Part shown: positions 30,601-45,500 of the stretch, in pieces
How the letters are laid out: each line of letters opens with the position of its first letter
Numbering within the stretch: position 1 is the first letter of the stretch
NCBI GenBank assembly: GCA_949710005.1
Contig: OX453274.1
Span: 9,385,717-9,449,716 of the forward strand
Source: Ricordea florida
Taxonomy: Eukaryota > Cnidaria > Anthozoa > Corallimorpharia > Ricordeidae
Direction: 5' to 3'
Length of the DNA stretch: 64,000 bases
Program-made: the position numbers and the translations under genes
Notes under the pieces: generated by a model
The model's input: only the letters and a program-made list of their open reading frames with translations
Databases searched by the model: none
What the model was told of the DNA's origin: nothing

Positions 30601-33600
30601 GGAGCGCCGTCTCAATCAAATGTCGCTCGAAAACCTAACCCAGTTAGGTTCATCACACGATAAGCACGGCGCCTGAACTGAGCACGGCTACAAAACTCAA
30701 GCTACAACTAAGGCGGATCAATGTAAGTATCTGAGCAACTGTGTAACTACTCTTCCCCTAACCTAATATTAACACTAACCTTTTAACTTATTGTAACTTG
30801 TTGGGTTTAAGGATAGGTAGATGCACAGTTGCCTAGATACTGATATTGATCCACTAAAGCTTTACTTAAACTTTTCTGATCAGCTGTGCACCTACTCCTC
30901 CCCTAACCCAATATTAACGCTAACGTATTAGTTTATTATAACGTCTTGGGTTAGGGGAGGGGTAGGTGCACAGTTGATCAGAAAAGTTTAAGTAAAGCTT
31001 TACTGGATCAGTCAGTATCTGGGCAACTGGGCAGCTGTGCACCTACCCCTCCCCTAACCCAACAAGTTATAATAACTGAAAAAGCTAGCGTTAATGTTGG
31101 GTTATGGGAGGGGTAGGTGCACAGTTGCCCAGATACTCTCATTGATCCTACTTTTCATGTCATTTCACTTTTTTTCCTTTTTTTATTGTTGATGTATGCT
31201 TTGTTATTTGTTACCATCGATTCCCGATGTTGGTACTTTGTACATGTTATACCCGAGACGTTATGAACTGATTTTTTTGATTAACGTTTCCCCAGACTGC
31301 GAGAGATGAGATTAATAACCTACGGGACTGGTGTGATGTTGGTTGGACTAGAGTTAACATGATACCTATTAAACAAGTGCTAGGAACATATGCCAGCAAA
31401 TGGATGTTTGTATATACCAAGTATCTTTCTGACCAGGTTTGTAGAAAAATGAGCTTAACGTGGGAATACTGCGTTGCAGGAATGTGTCTGGTCAGTTTTT
31501 CTTACTCGCTGGGTAGCGTTATTTTTTTTTCAATTGTTTGGTACCATGGGTTGATAGTCAGACCTAGAAAGAGTATTACGTTCAATACGCAAGATGGCGG
31601 GAGAACAACTTCTTTTTTGATGCAACCAGGCCTTACATTATCACCCAGATCTTGCACGGTCATTTTCTCATACCCGGGCCTAACTCGGATGTTAAAAGGA
31701 TTATTTAACAATTATTCGCTGAAGGCGAGGTGATTATCGGTGAATATTCACCGAGAATCACTGAGCTTGAGGCTAATAATTGTTTTAGTATAAATACACA
31801 GGTGATTATTTCAAGAAAAGAAAAGAAAAAGCATTGTACAACACGAAAAAGTTTTATTTTATCAAAAGCGCGCGGCTGATAATCCGAGATAGCGATTTTG
31901 TATAATCACCCGAGTTTTTACACTAACAGATAAATCACTACTTAGTGGATACTTCTAACACAGCCTTATTTTAACTAGTGAAAGATCATGGAAGTTGTGC
32001 ACGCAACTTAAGTAGTTGCGAAAAGAAGGCTTGAAAAAAGTCATACGGGATAAGCTTATCGTGACCAGTGGACAGGGTACCCAACAGACAAAAAACACAC
32101 ATTGTGACCTGTTAGCGTACCACTGGTCAGATGAGAAGCGTGATCTATACACCTTATTCCAAAATGACCGCCATTAAATATTCTTTTGTTTTTATTCAAA
32201 TTATCCCTTGATGCCTCGTTCTTAATCTAAAATTCAAAACAATATTTTACCTTGAACGAGGCATCAAGGTCTTTTTTAAATAAAAACAAAAGAATATATA
32301 AAAGGCGGCCATTTTGGAATAAGGCATATAGCTTATCGTACCCACTGGATACAGTTACTCATTTGCATAGATCAATACGCACTTTTTACCACAATTGCTA
32401 CTAATCTCGCAATCTGATTGGTTAATTTGCCGTTGTCGATAAGAGTCTAGGCAACGCTGCTCGCGTCAATGTGTCACGCAAGCAGTAGCCAATCAGAAAC
32501 GCTTATTTTGGGGAATAAACCAATCAGATTGTGAGAAAGTTATAGACAACGCTTGCTCTTTCTTTGTGTCACGATCTTGGTCACGCTCGGAAAAAAAAAC
32601 ATTTGCCTTGACGCTCTTTAACGTTGATATTGTGGTAAAAAACAAATAGAATGTGGTTTAGCGTTGTCTGTACTCTCATCGACAACGAGTACGCGTCATC
32701 ACAGTGGTCAAAATTTGTTGCGGATTGTCCACAACATTTTGACCACTGTGATGACGCGTACTCGATGTGGATAAGAGTACAGACAACGCTAAACCACATT
32801 CGGTTTGTTAAGTGACCTGCTAGCTGTGTACATCCAAGGAACAAGGTTGGTACAGTGGTGAGAGCACTCGCCTCTTACCTCTGTCACCCTGGTTCAGTTG
32901 CGGCGGGCGGGCCCATGTGGGTTGGGTTTGTTGTTTGTTTCTCTCCTTTTTCCGAAGGTTTTCCTCTGGGTTCTCCGGGTTTTCCTTTCTCGATAGAAAC
33001 TAACTTTTCCAAATTCCAATTTGATCAAGAACCGTTGGACAAATAGCTGTCTGGTTGTTGTGCCACTGAAATCCTATTTATTTGTTTTGTTGATTTGTAT
33101 CCACTGGAGAGTGTTATCCACGTGTTAAATAACTTTATAACATAGCGCGCGCTAAGCTGCGCCTCGAACAACTCTTCCCTCGTGCTCTCCAAACTTCCCG
33201 CGTGCAGCCATAACTCGATATACGCACAGCTAAAAGCATGAACCAATTCTTAATGATCGTTTGTGTTCAACTATTATATTCTAGGGGAGTTCTACCTCAT
33301 TTTTATTGTACTGTTTTTCTTTTTTTTTTTTCAGGTTTCCACTACTCTGAATGACCTTGACTCGTTCCTGAAGCGGATTGAACCAGGAATAGAGGCCATC
33401 ACCGGAGGAGAACAAGATATCGATTCCTTTATGAGGCTTATGCGAGTGTTTAACGAGGTACAGTATGCTGCTGTCGACATCAATTTTAACTTATGAACGA
33501 AAATCAAAGGAAATCAATACCATCACGCGTTTGGAAATGGTTTGAGGCACTGACCGTTTTCATCGTTGATTTATCTAAGTCGTTTTGTTTAAGAAGGTAT

Positions 33601-36600
33601 GATAAACACAAGACAGAGTGTTTCATCAAAATGTGACCTTCGAATTTTCTTTTATGTACTCTACCGTCCTTCATAATTCATTTTCGATGTTTGAAATATG
33701 ATTCTTGGACTGTTACTGGCAAATTTAATGGGATTTTCGGTTAGTAAGGAAAACTTTATTTGTTTAGGCTGACTCAGTCAGCACAAAGGCTGTTATTCAT
33801 AGGAGTGTCTTGGATCATCTAAAGCTAAGATACATCAAAATCAAGAGAACATAAGAGACGGAGAAGGATACTCGGGGCGTCGGCTGGGATATGAAAATTC
33901 CATAAAAGTTATTTGTAGAAACGTAAGTTCGTTTTCCGAGAGTTCCGCGTGACTCCACTGTGACCAAATCGGTTTATACTTCATGCCAGTATGGCATATA
34001 GTATCCCGCGCCCATCACAATGGTGCGGGAGACTATAATATGGCATACTGGCATGAAGTGTAAACCCTCCCATTATGCCATATAGTCTCCCGCACCTTTG
34101 CGATGGGCGCGGGAGACTGTACGGCATACTGGCATGAAGTATATCCCACCAAATCTTGCGCTCGCGGCTCTTCAATATGTATGCGTTTCTGTAGTTATGG
34201 ATTATTCAGGCGGAATTTACAAGTTAGAGAGCTGCTCGGTAGAACATGAGCATCCATGAGCAAATATCACAATTAGGCATGTAGACCTCCCGGAAAACAG
34301 ACTTCCGTGTGCAACAGAGGATTGGAGTGGGAGTGTCTTTTTTTGTCCCTTGTACTCTCTTGGCCGTCCCCCTCTTTTTAGCCAACTCCACCACTTCCCC
34401 CAGAGGTACCTTGAATAAAATAATGAGCCACCCGTTTGACAGATCAAAATCCATTTACGGCGCAGATTGCAATACGGATTTGAGTTACAAGTAGAAGTTT
34501 GAAATTCATTACAAACCTATTAAATCAGACATAAAGTGATGCTGAGTTTGTTGGTTCTCTACTCTTCTCCGAGAGGTTTTTCTCCGGGTACTTCGGTTTT
34601 CCCCTCTCCACAAAAACTAACATTTGATTTGATTTGATTTGTTGTAATGCGCATATGATTATGTACATAGAATATGCGCAATAGAAATAAAGTATATGAT
34701 GATTATATCCAAGGCCGGTTTCAAATAATGATTGTACCTTGAAACGTTATATTAACCGACCCCGACCCGAAGAAGTTCGACACGGTAACTTTCTAAAACT
34801 ATGTTTGATTGTCTACCTGGTTCCAATGTGCACTTTTTCTTTTTACAGGTGAGCACACAGCAGGCAGAGATGGACAGTAAGTTTGTGGCTATGAAGAGAA
34901 CAATTGCTCTTCTGGAAAAATACGAACAGAAGCTCCCCGAAATGACTCAGAAGTTCTACGCGGCAGCACCTCAAAGGTAAGCATTTTTTTTTTTACTAGC
35001 GTTGAAGAGAAGTGAGGACTAGAGAGCTGGAGTCTTGATTTGTCAGGTTCAAGAGAGCTGGCCAAGAATGTACGTTAGAGAGATTCGCTCTCTTTATAAC
35101 AGGCATCACGAAGCGTCCTGACTTGTAACGAAAACACAATAGTATCTGTCATTTAACCTTTTAAGCCCCAATTGTGTCTTTGCAGATTTTACTCTGGCTA
35201 ACGCCAGACAATTTTACTCCTCAGAGGGAGACCCCTCGGGGCTGAAAGGGTTAAAACTATCTCCTTAACCCTTTAAGCCCCAATAGTGTCCTTGCAGATT
35301 TTACTCTGGCTAACGCCAGACAATTTCACTCCTCTCAGGGAGACCCCTCGGGGCTTAAAGGGTTAAAACTGTTAATTTTATACCAGGAGTCTCAGAAGTT
35401 GTTTGTTGAATCTGATAATCCGCATGCTGTAGTTCTAAAACGAACATTTGTTGACGTTGAATGATGTTTCGACGACTTGAACAGAAGTCATCTTCAGGGG
35501 CAAGTTTGTCGTGTATCGTCAGGTAGTGGTATTTATGCCTCTGTCCAGCGTTGTGATTGCTTGTTTAAGCCATGTCGTCATAGGCTGTTGAACAGTGAGG
35601 CCATGCATGATATGATTGGCTGTGAATACTGAAATGTTATTAGTGTTGAATGGTAAACGCCCAACGTCAACAACGTTTCTCGTAGATAGCTCCCAGCTGT
35701 CTTTTTATGCATATCGCTCGGAATGGTGTAGCAAATATATGGCGTCACTGACGCCTCGTCACACGTATCCGTATTCGTTTGAAAACGCAACTTTTTTTCT
35801 CCGTTTAAAAAAAAAAATTCGCGTCCACACGTAGTGTTTTCGCATCGTTTTCACCCGTCTTCAAGTATACGATGAATCGATTTGAAAACTTTATAACTTT
35901 TACACGATATAACCTGACTGTGATTCGCTATTATGAGCGTGGGAAATAATAAATTGATGCCATCTTTGATTTTCTTTGGTGTGGGTTTATGCCGTGCTGA
36001 CGTTCTTCAAAGTCGCAGAAATCGTCTAGGTCTTGGCTTTCAACCTTCCGCCTAGTGACACCGGTAGTGAAAGTAACCTTGTAATATCTGCCGCTCTCTA
36101 GAATAGTCAGCTTGAGGAAATAGCAACGCGTAAAAGCAAGCAGTTGTGTTTGAAATAAGCCCAAGTAGTAAAGACAAGATCGTGAAGCGCCTTTCCGCCA
36201 TCTTGAATCAGTTTATAATATCGCGCGGAGTAGATTGGAACTGATAGTGTAACGTCAGCGTTTTCTAAAAGTTCCGTTTTCGTACGTCCACACCTATACG
36301 CGAGAACAGTGTTTTCAAAAAGTTCCACTCTGGAGAACGTTTTTAAAAAATTCGTTTTCATCGGAGACGTGTAGTCTGAAGCCGTATCCGTAAAGAAAAA
36401 GTTGCGTTGAATGAAAACGGATACATTTGGACGGAGCCTGAAACCCACTGCCATAACAGAACTGTGTTTGGTTGCTTAGGTGGAATAACCTAAAGATGAA
36501 AGTAAACCAAGCTAAACAACGCCTTGGACCAAGGATACAAGCTGAAGCGGCCAGTTTGACAGAGGTATGTGTTGTAATTTGTGTGTCTTCTAACCACAAC

Positions 36601-39521
36601 ATGCGCCACTGAGACGGTAGAAAAAAGAAAGTATGGGAGGGTTGTCCAATACTCCGACAAATTTATGCATTGCATTGTATTGTATTATATAGCCATAACG
36701 ATAGTTCAACAATGCATTCTAGAACAACGCATTACAACACAATGCATTTTAATACAGTGCTGTGCTTAAATTTGTCAGAGTATTGGACAAGTATGGAGTA
36801 TGGATGGGAAAAAGAAGTAAAAATTCACCCCATAAGAATTTGTTTTTTCTTGGGAGAACTGGGACTTCCTTTTCCGAACTCGGACTTCCTTTTCCGAGTT
36901 TCCCTGTGACATACTGAGAAATAAGTCTGACTGAAATGTCGCAAAGAAATCAACAACGATATGCGTCATTATAGTGGTCAAAATGTTGTCGACTCGCGCG
37001 GCGCAGCCGAATGAGTCCACAACAGCCATTTTGCTTCGTTTTCAGTTTGCGTGGATTCTCGTAAGGAGAATTTCTGGTTTTATAACACGTATGACGAGTC
37101 ATTTATTAACTATGCTTGTTCGGTCAAAATGGTTGGAAAATGAATAATGGTTAGATCATATTTGCACGTCTTGGATCTCGGTAACATCTTGGTCCATACT
37201 TATGACAAAAAAAAAACAAAGCAAAGCAAAACGAAGCGAAACGAAACGAGACACAAACAAAAAAATTCATCTTGACCCTCCCCCACGATTCTGTTCCTTC
37301 TTTCAGGAGCTGAGGGCATTCGGGGATCGCTGTGATTCGCTGGCTCGTGAGTTCGCCGACTCCGAGGCGTTTGAGAGAACTTGCGCCATTTATAACGCCT
37401 TCACCATCATGGACACATTCGCGAAAAGACTCGAACGCATGGAAAGTGAAGCACAGGTAAGACAAAAGGAAGACATGGAGTGTAACCGGGGCAGGTAGTC
37501 TGGACAACTTAGGAGAGGGGAAGCACAGTTACCGGCAAGAACTTTTTACTTTTTGTGTATGTTAAACAAAGGAAAATAGGCTTCTCATTATTTCAAGGGT
37601 CCTTTTTCGTGGAATTATTCTCCGAATTCTCTGAGCCCTGGTAATTTGCCTTTTTCGGTGCCAAGCAGAGAGAGAAAGGTTGGCTTTGGTAGGCGATTGG
37701 AGTATGAAACTCGTCCTCTCGACAACGTTAAATCATGTATCCTCCTGAAAAACAGACAATTTGCTATAACGTCTTTTGGAGGGTTATCTGCGTGCTGCCA
37801 TGAAGTTTGGTTCCAAAGTGCAGGAGACATTTTTTGTCTCCTCTTATTTATGTTCAATTCTACCCTTCTTAACAGGATCTGATCGAGCTTCAAGAGCTTT
37901 TTGAGAAGGTCGTGGTCAATTTTTCTGTCCTCCCACAGTAAGTACGGAAGTGTTTAGGGTTCTGTGTATTATAACTGTTTAGGCACGCGGTTGAACGAGC
38001 AGATTTCCCTGTATACTAGACTTTATCAATGTCCGTTTTCGTGCGGTCCGCGGTCGTGGACTTCTCGCGACTCCGTCGCTCGCTCCTCGCTTCGCTCGCT
38101 CGTGTGCAGGTCTACTTGTATACTTACTGGGTCTTTCCAGAAACGGGCCCTACGGTTTATCGTCCTCATCCAAGGAGACTAGAAAGTCGAACCATTTTGA
38201 GATGTCATTGCAAAAGCAGCACTTTCTCCTTAGTTCTTTAAAGACCCCGAGTGACCGTCCGGCCGAGGTTCGAACCCACGACCTTCCGAACGATAGTCCA
38301 GTACTCAACCAACTGAGTTAACAGGTTGGCGGCTAAAGGAGGCATTTTTTGAAAGACTCGGTAACGTATCGGGCCCGGAAAGCTATTTTTTGATCGCAAC
38401 GTTTACAACGGAAATTGCATCTTCATTTTTCAAAACAATAGCAACTTTTGCCGAGCTCGAAGACTACGTAGTTTCCAAACTTTGCGTGAAATTCCAATTT
38501 TGTGAACACACATCTTGCCGAAGATGACAACGAAAAAGAAGAAAAAATGTGATAAAAAGTCGGAGTCACGAATACGAAACACCTTCTACGACTCGGTTTC
38601 CGAACTTGTGGAAAGAACATTTACAAAACCTACTTCAAGATGAACTGTCAGAGCGAACAAAGAAGACTACATATCTGTTTATTTCAAGCTTTCATGAAAA
38701 ATTTTGTTGCTTTTTGTTAACTGTTTTTCTTAAAAATTCTTGGAATCCGCGTGATAGTTGGCAGAGCCCTCTGCGGGCTATAAAACTAGATATATGACCA
38801 CTATGTATTGACCACTGCTTATATATACGCTAAGAACAAAAACGTTTGGTTAACTCAGACCTGAAAATGGAGAGCACTGGGCCGTACCGGGTCTTTAGAG
38901 AAACGGGTCCCTTGTCCTTTTAGAAACCTGATTTCCATATATTAGTAACATGATTTGAGATGGACTATAACTGGAAGAAGGAAGAGGGGCAGACCAAAAA
39001 CCACCTGGCGAAGGACTGTGATGACAGAGTTGGAAGAGATGGGTATATATCATGGGGCGAAGCACAGGCCAAAGTTCAGGATAGGGTTGGGTGGCGAAAC
39101 ATTGCGGCCTTTTGTCCCCAGAGGGATGAAGAGGCTAAGTAAGTTAGTCAGTAACATGATTTATTATATGACTAGTTCCGTGAGCGGGCAAGATGAACCG
39201 AATCTCGCGCTGTGATTGGCTACCCGATCGGGCAATATGGAGCTATCTTGCCCGCTCGGGATAAGGGCTTTGTCCCGCAAGGAAAATTCATCCGAGGCGA
39301 AAGTCGGTTTACCAAAATTTTCTTTCTTAGTTTTTCCCTGAAAAATCTTTTCCGTGACAGTTAAAGATTTCCTGTGGTTTGTGTAGCGATGGAGCTGGAA
39401 AACGAGAAAACTTGATTTTTGCATGTAACGGGCTTCCTTTTCAGTCCTTGAAAATAAACACGTACACGGATCATTTTTTGTTGTTTTATCCCATATAATA
39501 AATCCTTTATTGACCAAGCTT

Positions 39522-39556
<35 letters not shown>

Positions 39557-42500
39557 TTTTTTGCGTGTTTATGGACCTCGACTTCGTCTGGGTCCATAAA
39601 AACGCAAAGAAAAGAACTTAGCCAATCTCCAGCCATCTTGACCTCACGCTTGGTCAATAACCCATATATACACTTGAAAGACAGGAAGATTTGTAACGGA
39701 ACCATGTCAGCTGCAGCCTAATTTCTACAACACGACATGGAACAAGTCACATAACTTTATATCACTTTCCTGCAGGCTTCGCTCGGACTTGGAGTGCCTG
39801 CGCCAGGTGTGGAACACATGGCGCGCTGTACAGGAACAACATACAGAATGGAAGCGAGGTCGCTGGCAACGTATTAACACCAGGCTTATGAGAAAAGCAA
39901 CTGAGGCGCAACAAGACGTTGTCACAGCCCTCCCACCTCAGTCATTTGATTGGGATGTGTTCATTGGTATGCAGCAGGCCATATTTGACATTCAGGTAGG
40001 CTTACGTGAAGTATCTAATGTTGTTCAGTAGTTGTTGTTTTTTTCAATCACGTATTTTCTATGATGCGTATGCGCAGACAGGGGGATAAGGGGTAAATTT
40101 TTCCTGAAGACGCTGATGTAACTGTGTCCTATGGGAAGGGAACCCTCGCACCCTGTTGCAGCCCAAACCTGCTTGGACGGAACAGTTAAATTGTTCAGGA
40201 ATCTGAGCATTTAACCAGCCCTCCCCGTGACGGTATAGTTTCGCTTGATCATGTGATGCTCGACGTTGCTGTTTGTGATCTTTAACAGAATCGGAGGGAT
40301 TATATAGTATAAATTTACTAGCGTTCTATCACAAATGCCGTGCTCTACCCACTATTTATTCTGTGATAGATAGTGAGTAGCGTAGCAGTGTGCCCTTGCT
40401 AACAAAATGGCGGCCGCTTCTTCAGGTTTTCGAAGTGTCCATGAAGAAGATTTAGACAGTTTACTGTTCGAGGCTGTTCCAGAAAAGACAAAGTTTTGAA
40501 CGACTAGTAGATTTATACTAAAACAATTAGATTATTTGCTATCGATTTCTATCGCGTGATAGTTGACTCGGGTTGCGCCCTCGTCAACTATCACGCGACA
40601 GAAATCTCGAGCTCATAATCTTATTGTTTAATAGAGAGCGATTGCTTGAAAACAGGTCGTTGCGGAACACAGGCTATTTTTTTTACTGTGTGAATTCAAA
40701 TCTCATGTGACAAGTCGTTGATTGCCCCCCTCAGGCGTGTCTACCAATCATAGATGACTTGAGTCGATCGGCCATGCGACCTCGTCACTGGAAACAGCTG
40801 CTACGTGTGACTGGAGGCGCAGTGCAGATCAGCAATGAAGGACTGACCAGAATGACGCTGGGACAACTGCTGGAACTAGGCCTCCATAGTAAGTCCCTCA
40901 TTGCAGCACAGATATGAATAGGAACCAGCTTAAACGGGCATATAATTCATGGTAGGCCACCATATAGTCAGTTTACAGGGGTATACAAGGGTTCAAAATA
41001 AATTGTAACAAATGTTAATGCAAAACGTTTCTCTTTTTAGATCATGCTGATGAGGTGCGGGCCATCATTCAAAGGGCCGCAAAAGACGTGGCTATTGAAA
41101 GCTCCCTGAAGACTTATGAGGAGGTGTGGCTCAGTAAGATTTTTGAACTCAGAGCGCACACCCGGTTGAAGGGCCCCTCTTCCGCTGCTGTGGCGACTCA
41201 AGAGGTAAATATGGAATTTCTTTTCCACATGCTTAGTAAACGAAAGGTGATCCAGTGATGACAATGGTAGCACTGCATCGTTCAGCAGCTTTCCAAAGAA
41301 TGGTCACACTGCATGGTTTGATCCACAGATGAAAACGTTAGAATCACTCTGTATAGTAAAACAAGTAGTATCTCAGTACAGTACTGTTCAGTAGCTTTTT
41401 AAAGAATGGTCACATTGCATGGTTTGATTCACAGGTGAAAACGTTAGAAACACACTGTGCGGTAAGACAAACATTACCACAGTACAGTACTGTTCAGTAC
41501 CTTTCCAAAAAATGGTCACCCAGCATGGTTTGATCTGCAGATGAAAAAGTTAGAACCACACTGTATAGTAAAACAAACAGTACCACAGTACAGTACTGTT
41601 CAGTAGCTTTACAAAGAATGGTCACACTGCATGGTTTGATCCACAAATGAAAAAGTTAGAACCACACTGTATAGTAAAACAAAGAGTACCACTGTACAGT
41701 GCTGCTCAGTAGCTTTACAAAGAATGGTCACACTGCATGGTTTGATCCACAGATGAAAAAGATAGAACCACACTGTATAGTCAAACAAACAGTACCACTG
41801 TACAGTACTGTTCAGTAGCTTTACAAAGAATGGTCACACTGCATGGTTTGATCCACAAATGAAAAAGTTAGAACCACACTGTATAGTAAAACAAATAGTA
41901 CCACTGTACAGTACTGTTCAGTAGCTTTACAAAGAATGGTCACACTGCATGGTTTGATCCACAAATGAAAAAGTTAGAACCACACTGTATAGTAAAACAA
42001 ATAGTACCACAGTACAGTACTGTTCAGTAGCTTTACAAAGAATGGTCACACTGCATGGTTTGATCCACAGATGAAAAAGTTAGAACCACACTGTATAGTC
42101 AAACAAATAGTACCACGGTACAGTACTGTTCAGTAGCTTTTTAAAGATGGTTTGATCCTTAATGTAAAGTAAAACAATCAGAACCACCTTACACTACTGA
42201 ACCTTGTGCAGCTGGTTAAACTGTTTTTGTTTGTTGTAGACGCCAGGTAGTGAGTTTGGTAATGACTCTGAACTGAATATGCACGGTCCTCGGGGTCTGT
42301 CCAGCCGTGTATCAGTCACAAGTCATGGTAGTGGAGGAGGATTCAGCGTTAAAGATGGCGCCGGCGCAGGAGCCAACAAAAGAAGAACATCCGTGGCTGG
42401 GTCTGCCCTCTTCTCACACTCTCTGGTTAACCTCACTCAGGTAGAGCTGTCTCTTGAAATCGAGCCTGTATTCTTACTTATCTCATGGACAGGTGTCAGT

Positions 42501-45500
42501 GTGGCCATAGGCAATATGAAAATACGTACTTAGTATTAGTACCTACTTACCTACCTACTTGGTATATTTATATGTCAACCTTTCGCATGGCGAAACATAG
42601 ACGAAAAAAAAATTCTAAACTTATCTTGACTTCACACTTGGTCAATAACCCATTTACTATAAGATTGCGTCTTGTCTAAGTCTGGAAATATTGAAGGGAA
42701 TCGCAAAGTTTGTTACTTAAGAACGAAAATAAAACTGCCCATTTTGTTACCGATTGAACTTGACAAACCACGCCTGAGAATTAGGGGCCTAAAACCATTG
42801 TCAGAAACGTGAAAATGAAATTGTTAAAAACGTTTGCTTTTATTGGGCCATTACCGGTGTATTTACTGGGCTAGGTAAATATGGCAATGACGACGTCAAA
42901 CCCAACTTCTTCACTTGATTATAAAAAAGAATTACGCACTTGATTTTTTACATACGTTGATCAAAGATGCCAACATGAGGGTAAGCCAAAGGGAATTCCA
43001 AAGAAGTTGGGAATACAAATAGTGTAAAATTCTCTCAAAACTTCATTTCGTGTTTTTGTCAGCATCTGTAAATGCACCTTTCATTTTCCTGAATGAAGTC
43101 TTTGGTTTTGCTCTTGCACAGGACAACGGTCCCATCTGCTTGCTGGACAGATGTGAACCCATATTCGAGGAACTCGAGGATCACCAGGTATTGCTTTGCG
43201 AAGCTTTATTGTGTTTTCATGTTGAAAATTCGGTTACGTCTTACTACGTCTTGTTTTTGGTGCTCTTTGCGCAGGTGTCTCTGCAGAGCATGCTCAGTGG
43301 TAGTGCCGCTGGCTCGTTTGCGGATGACATCATGAAATGGCAGAAGAGGTTGCAAACAATTGAGGCAGTGCTGACAGTCTGGCTGGAGGTGCAGGATAAA
43401 TGGATAGAGTTAGAGGATGTAAGTGTAGTTGGAACTCATTTTAAAAATAATACCTCTGACTTTTCAAATTCTGTAGGAAAAAGAATAAAACCACAAATGT
43501 TGCAAACTCTAATTATTAACATAAATTGTAATTATTGGATTGGAATTTACCTTGCAGATTTAATCCTTTCAACGGTTTAAAAGAAAACATTTTAAGTAGA
43601 TAGCTATCTCTCCTATGGTATCACTGTATCCTTCAAAACCCTTTAAGCCCCAATATCAATGTTCATTTTCTCCTAACTGTTCTCATATGTTTGGTATGGT
43701 ACTAGTGAGGAGAATTTGTTTAAATAAAATTATCATTGCAACTCTTTTTTGGTGGTCATTCTCGTTATTCTCATGACATGAATGGTTGATGAACAGTGAA
43801 TGTTGTAATGAGAAATTGGATGCTGGTCACTCTTGGGACTTAAAGGGTTAAGCAACAGAGGACAGAGGTTAGCCTTTTAGTAATCAGAGATAAATTTGGG
43901 TCGTACTGCGTGATCATTTCGTGTTATCTTTGTATGGCGTTACCTTTCCAACTTGACAGCGATTTACCCATAATGTTTTCTAACATCTTCTTTTCCCTTA
44001 TTCTTTCGCACATTGTAACATAGAGGTGCCTCAACCTGAACATATTTGAATAATAAATAACAAGGAGAAGACAAGTGATTGTATAATATGCTTTATTTTC
44101 CTTGTGTAGGTGTTCTCTAGCCTGGACCTTCGTATTGCAATGCCGCACGAAACCAATTTGTTCTCCGCTGTAAATCGTGATTTTAGAATGCTGATGAAAG
44201 CCTCTGAGAAAAATCCTAATGTCCTGCAAGCGTGCTCGCGAGTCAGTAAGTAACCAACCGATAGACTATGATTTCTTATTCTTTTGGTGCAGGTTTTTAT
44301 GTAAGAGTCAAAGGTTGGGTCTGTAAATGTGCGTTCCTGGCCTGTTCATTTAAAAATAGACTACGAGCTCGAGTCTTCAATGATTCACGAGAAATTGGGA
44401 TAATCAAAGAAGTTGACAAAGTACTTTGTACCATCGTAAGGTAAAAGAGGGGGGTGCTGACGTTTCGAGCGTTAGCCCTTCGTTAGAGCGATGATTCGAC
44501 TATTTTACTCGTAGAGAACGAAGACGGGTGATGTAACTGTTTTAGTAGACACCACCCAGCGTACAACCTTCAATTTTATACCAAAAGATATTCAGGGCCT
44601 TCGTAACGCATGGCCCTGATGGGCACTTGCCTGTGGGCCCCATAGGGGCCCCATGTTCATCTGTTTGTCATACAAAACAATTCCATACAGTCAGCGGTTG
44701 TTATTGCTGACACTGTAGAAACGTGGTGTATGGGGACATGGTGTATGTACCAAAGGCCATCCTTAGCAGTACTTAAACATCCTTAAACATCGTTATACAT
44801 CCTAAGCAGTACTTAGTACGGTTATTACAAACAACTCGCTCAAGTAACAAATGCCTTGCACGGGGGCCCATAATGCTGATAAGACGGGCCTGAGTGTATT
44901 GGTTCTCTAACTTTTGTAGGGCATTGTTTTGTTGCATGTACGGGCGTTTTCACTTCTTGTTGTGTATCACAAAATGGACAGTGGGTATGCACCTTATTGC
45001 AAGATGGCCGTCATTTAAGTATTCTTTTGTTTTTATTCAAATTATCCATTGATGCCTCGTTCTTATTCTAAAATTCAAAAGAATATTTTACCTTGAACGA
45101 GGCATGAAGGTCTAATTTAAATAAATACAAAAGAATATATAAAAGGCGGCCATTTTGAATAAGGCATATTTTAGCCAAGCAGATTGCAGGATTCGCAATT
45201 CAATGGGAGTTGGTTTCTTCTAAAAAGGGTTATTATGTTTTTCTCAATACTTTTCAACACTTCATGTATTTATTCATTCGTTTATTTATTTATTTATATT
45301 CCTTTCGCTAAGTGAAACTTTCTTGTTTGTTACAGATATCCAAACCAAGTTGGAGAAACTGAACATGAATCTACAACAGTGTTGGAAGTCGCTTCTCCAT
45401 CATTTGGAGAGAAGGCGTCAAAAATTCCCGCGTTTTTACTTCCTGTCAGCCGAGGATGTTCTACATGTTGTGTGTAATGGTACGTTAATTACCGCTGTAC

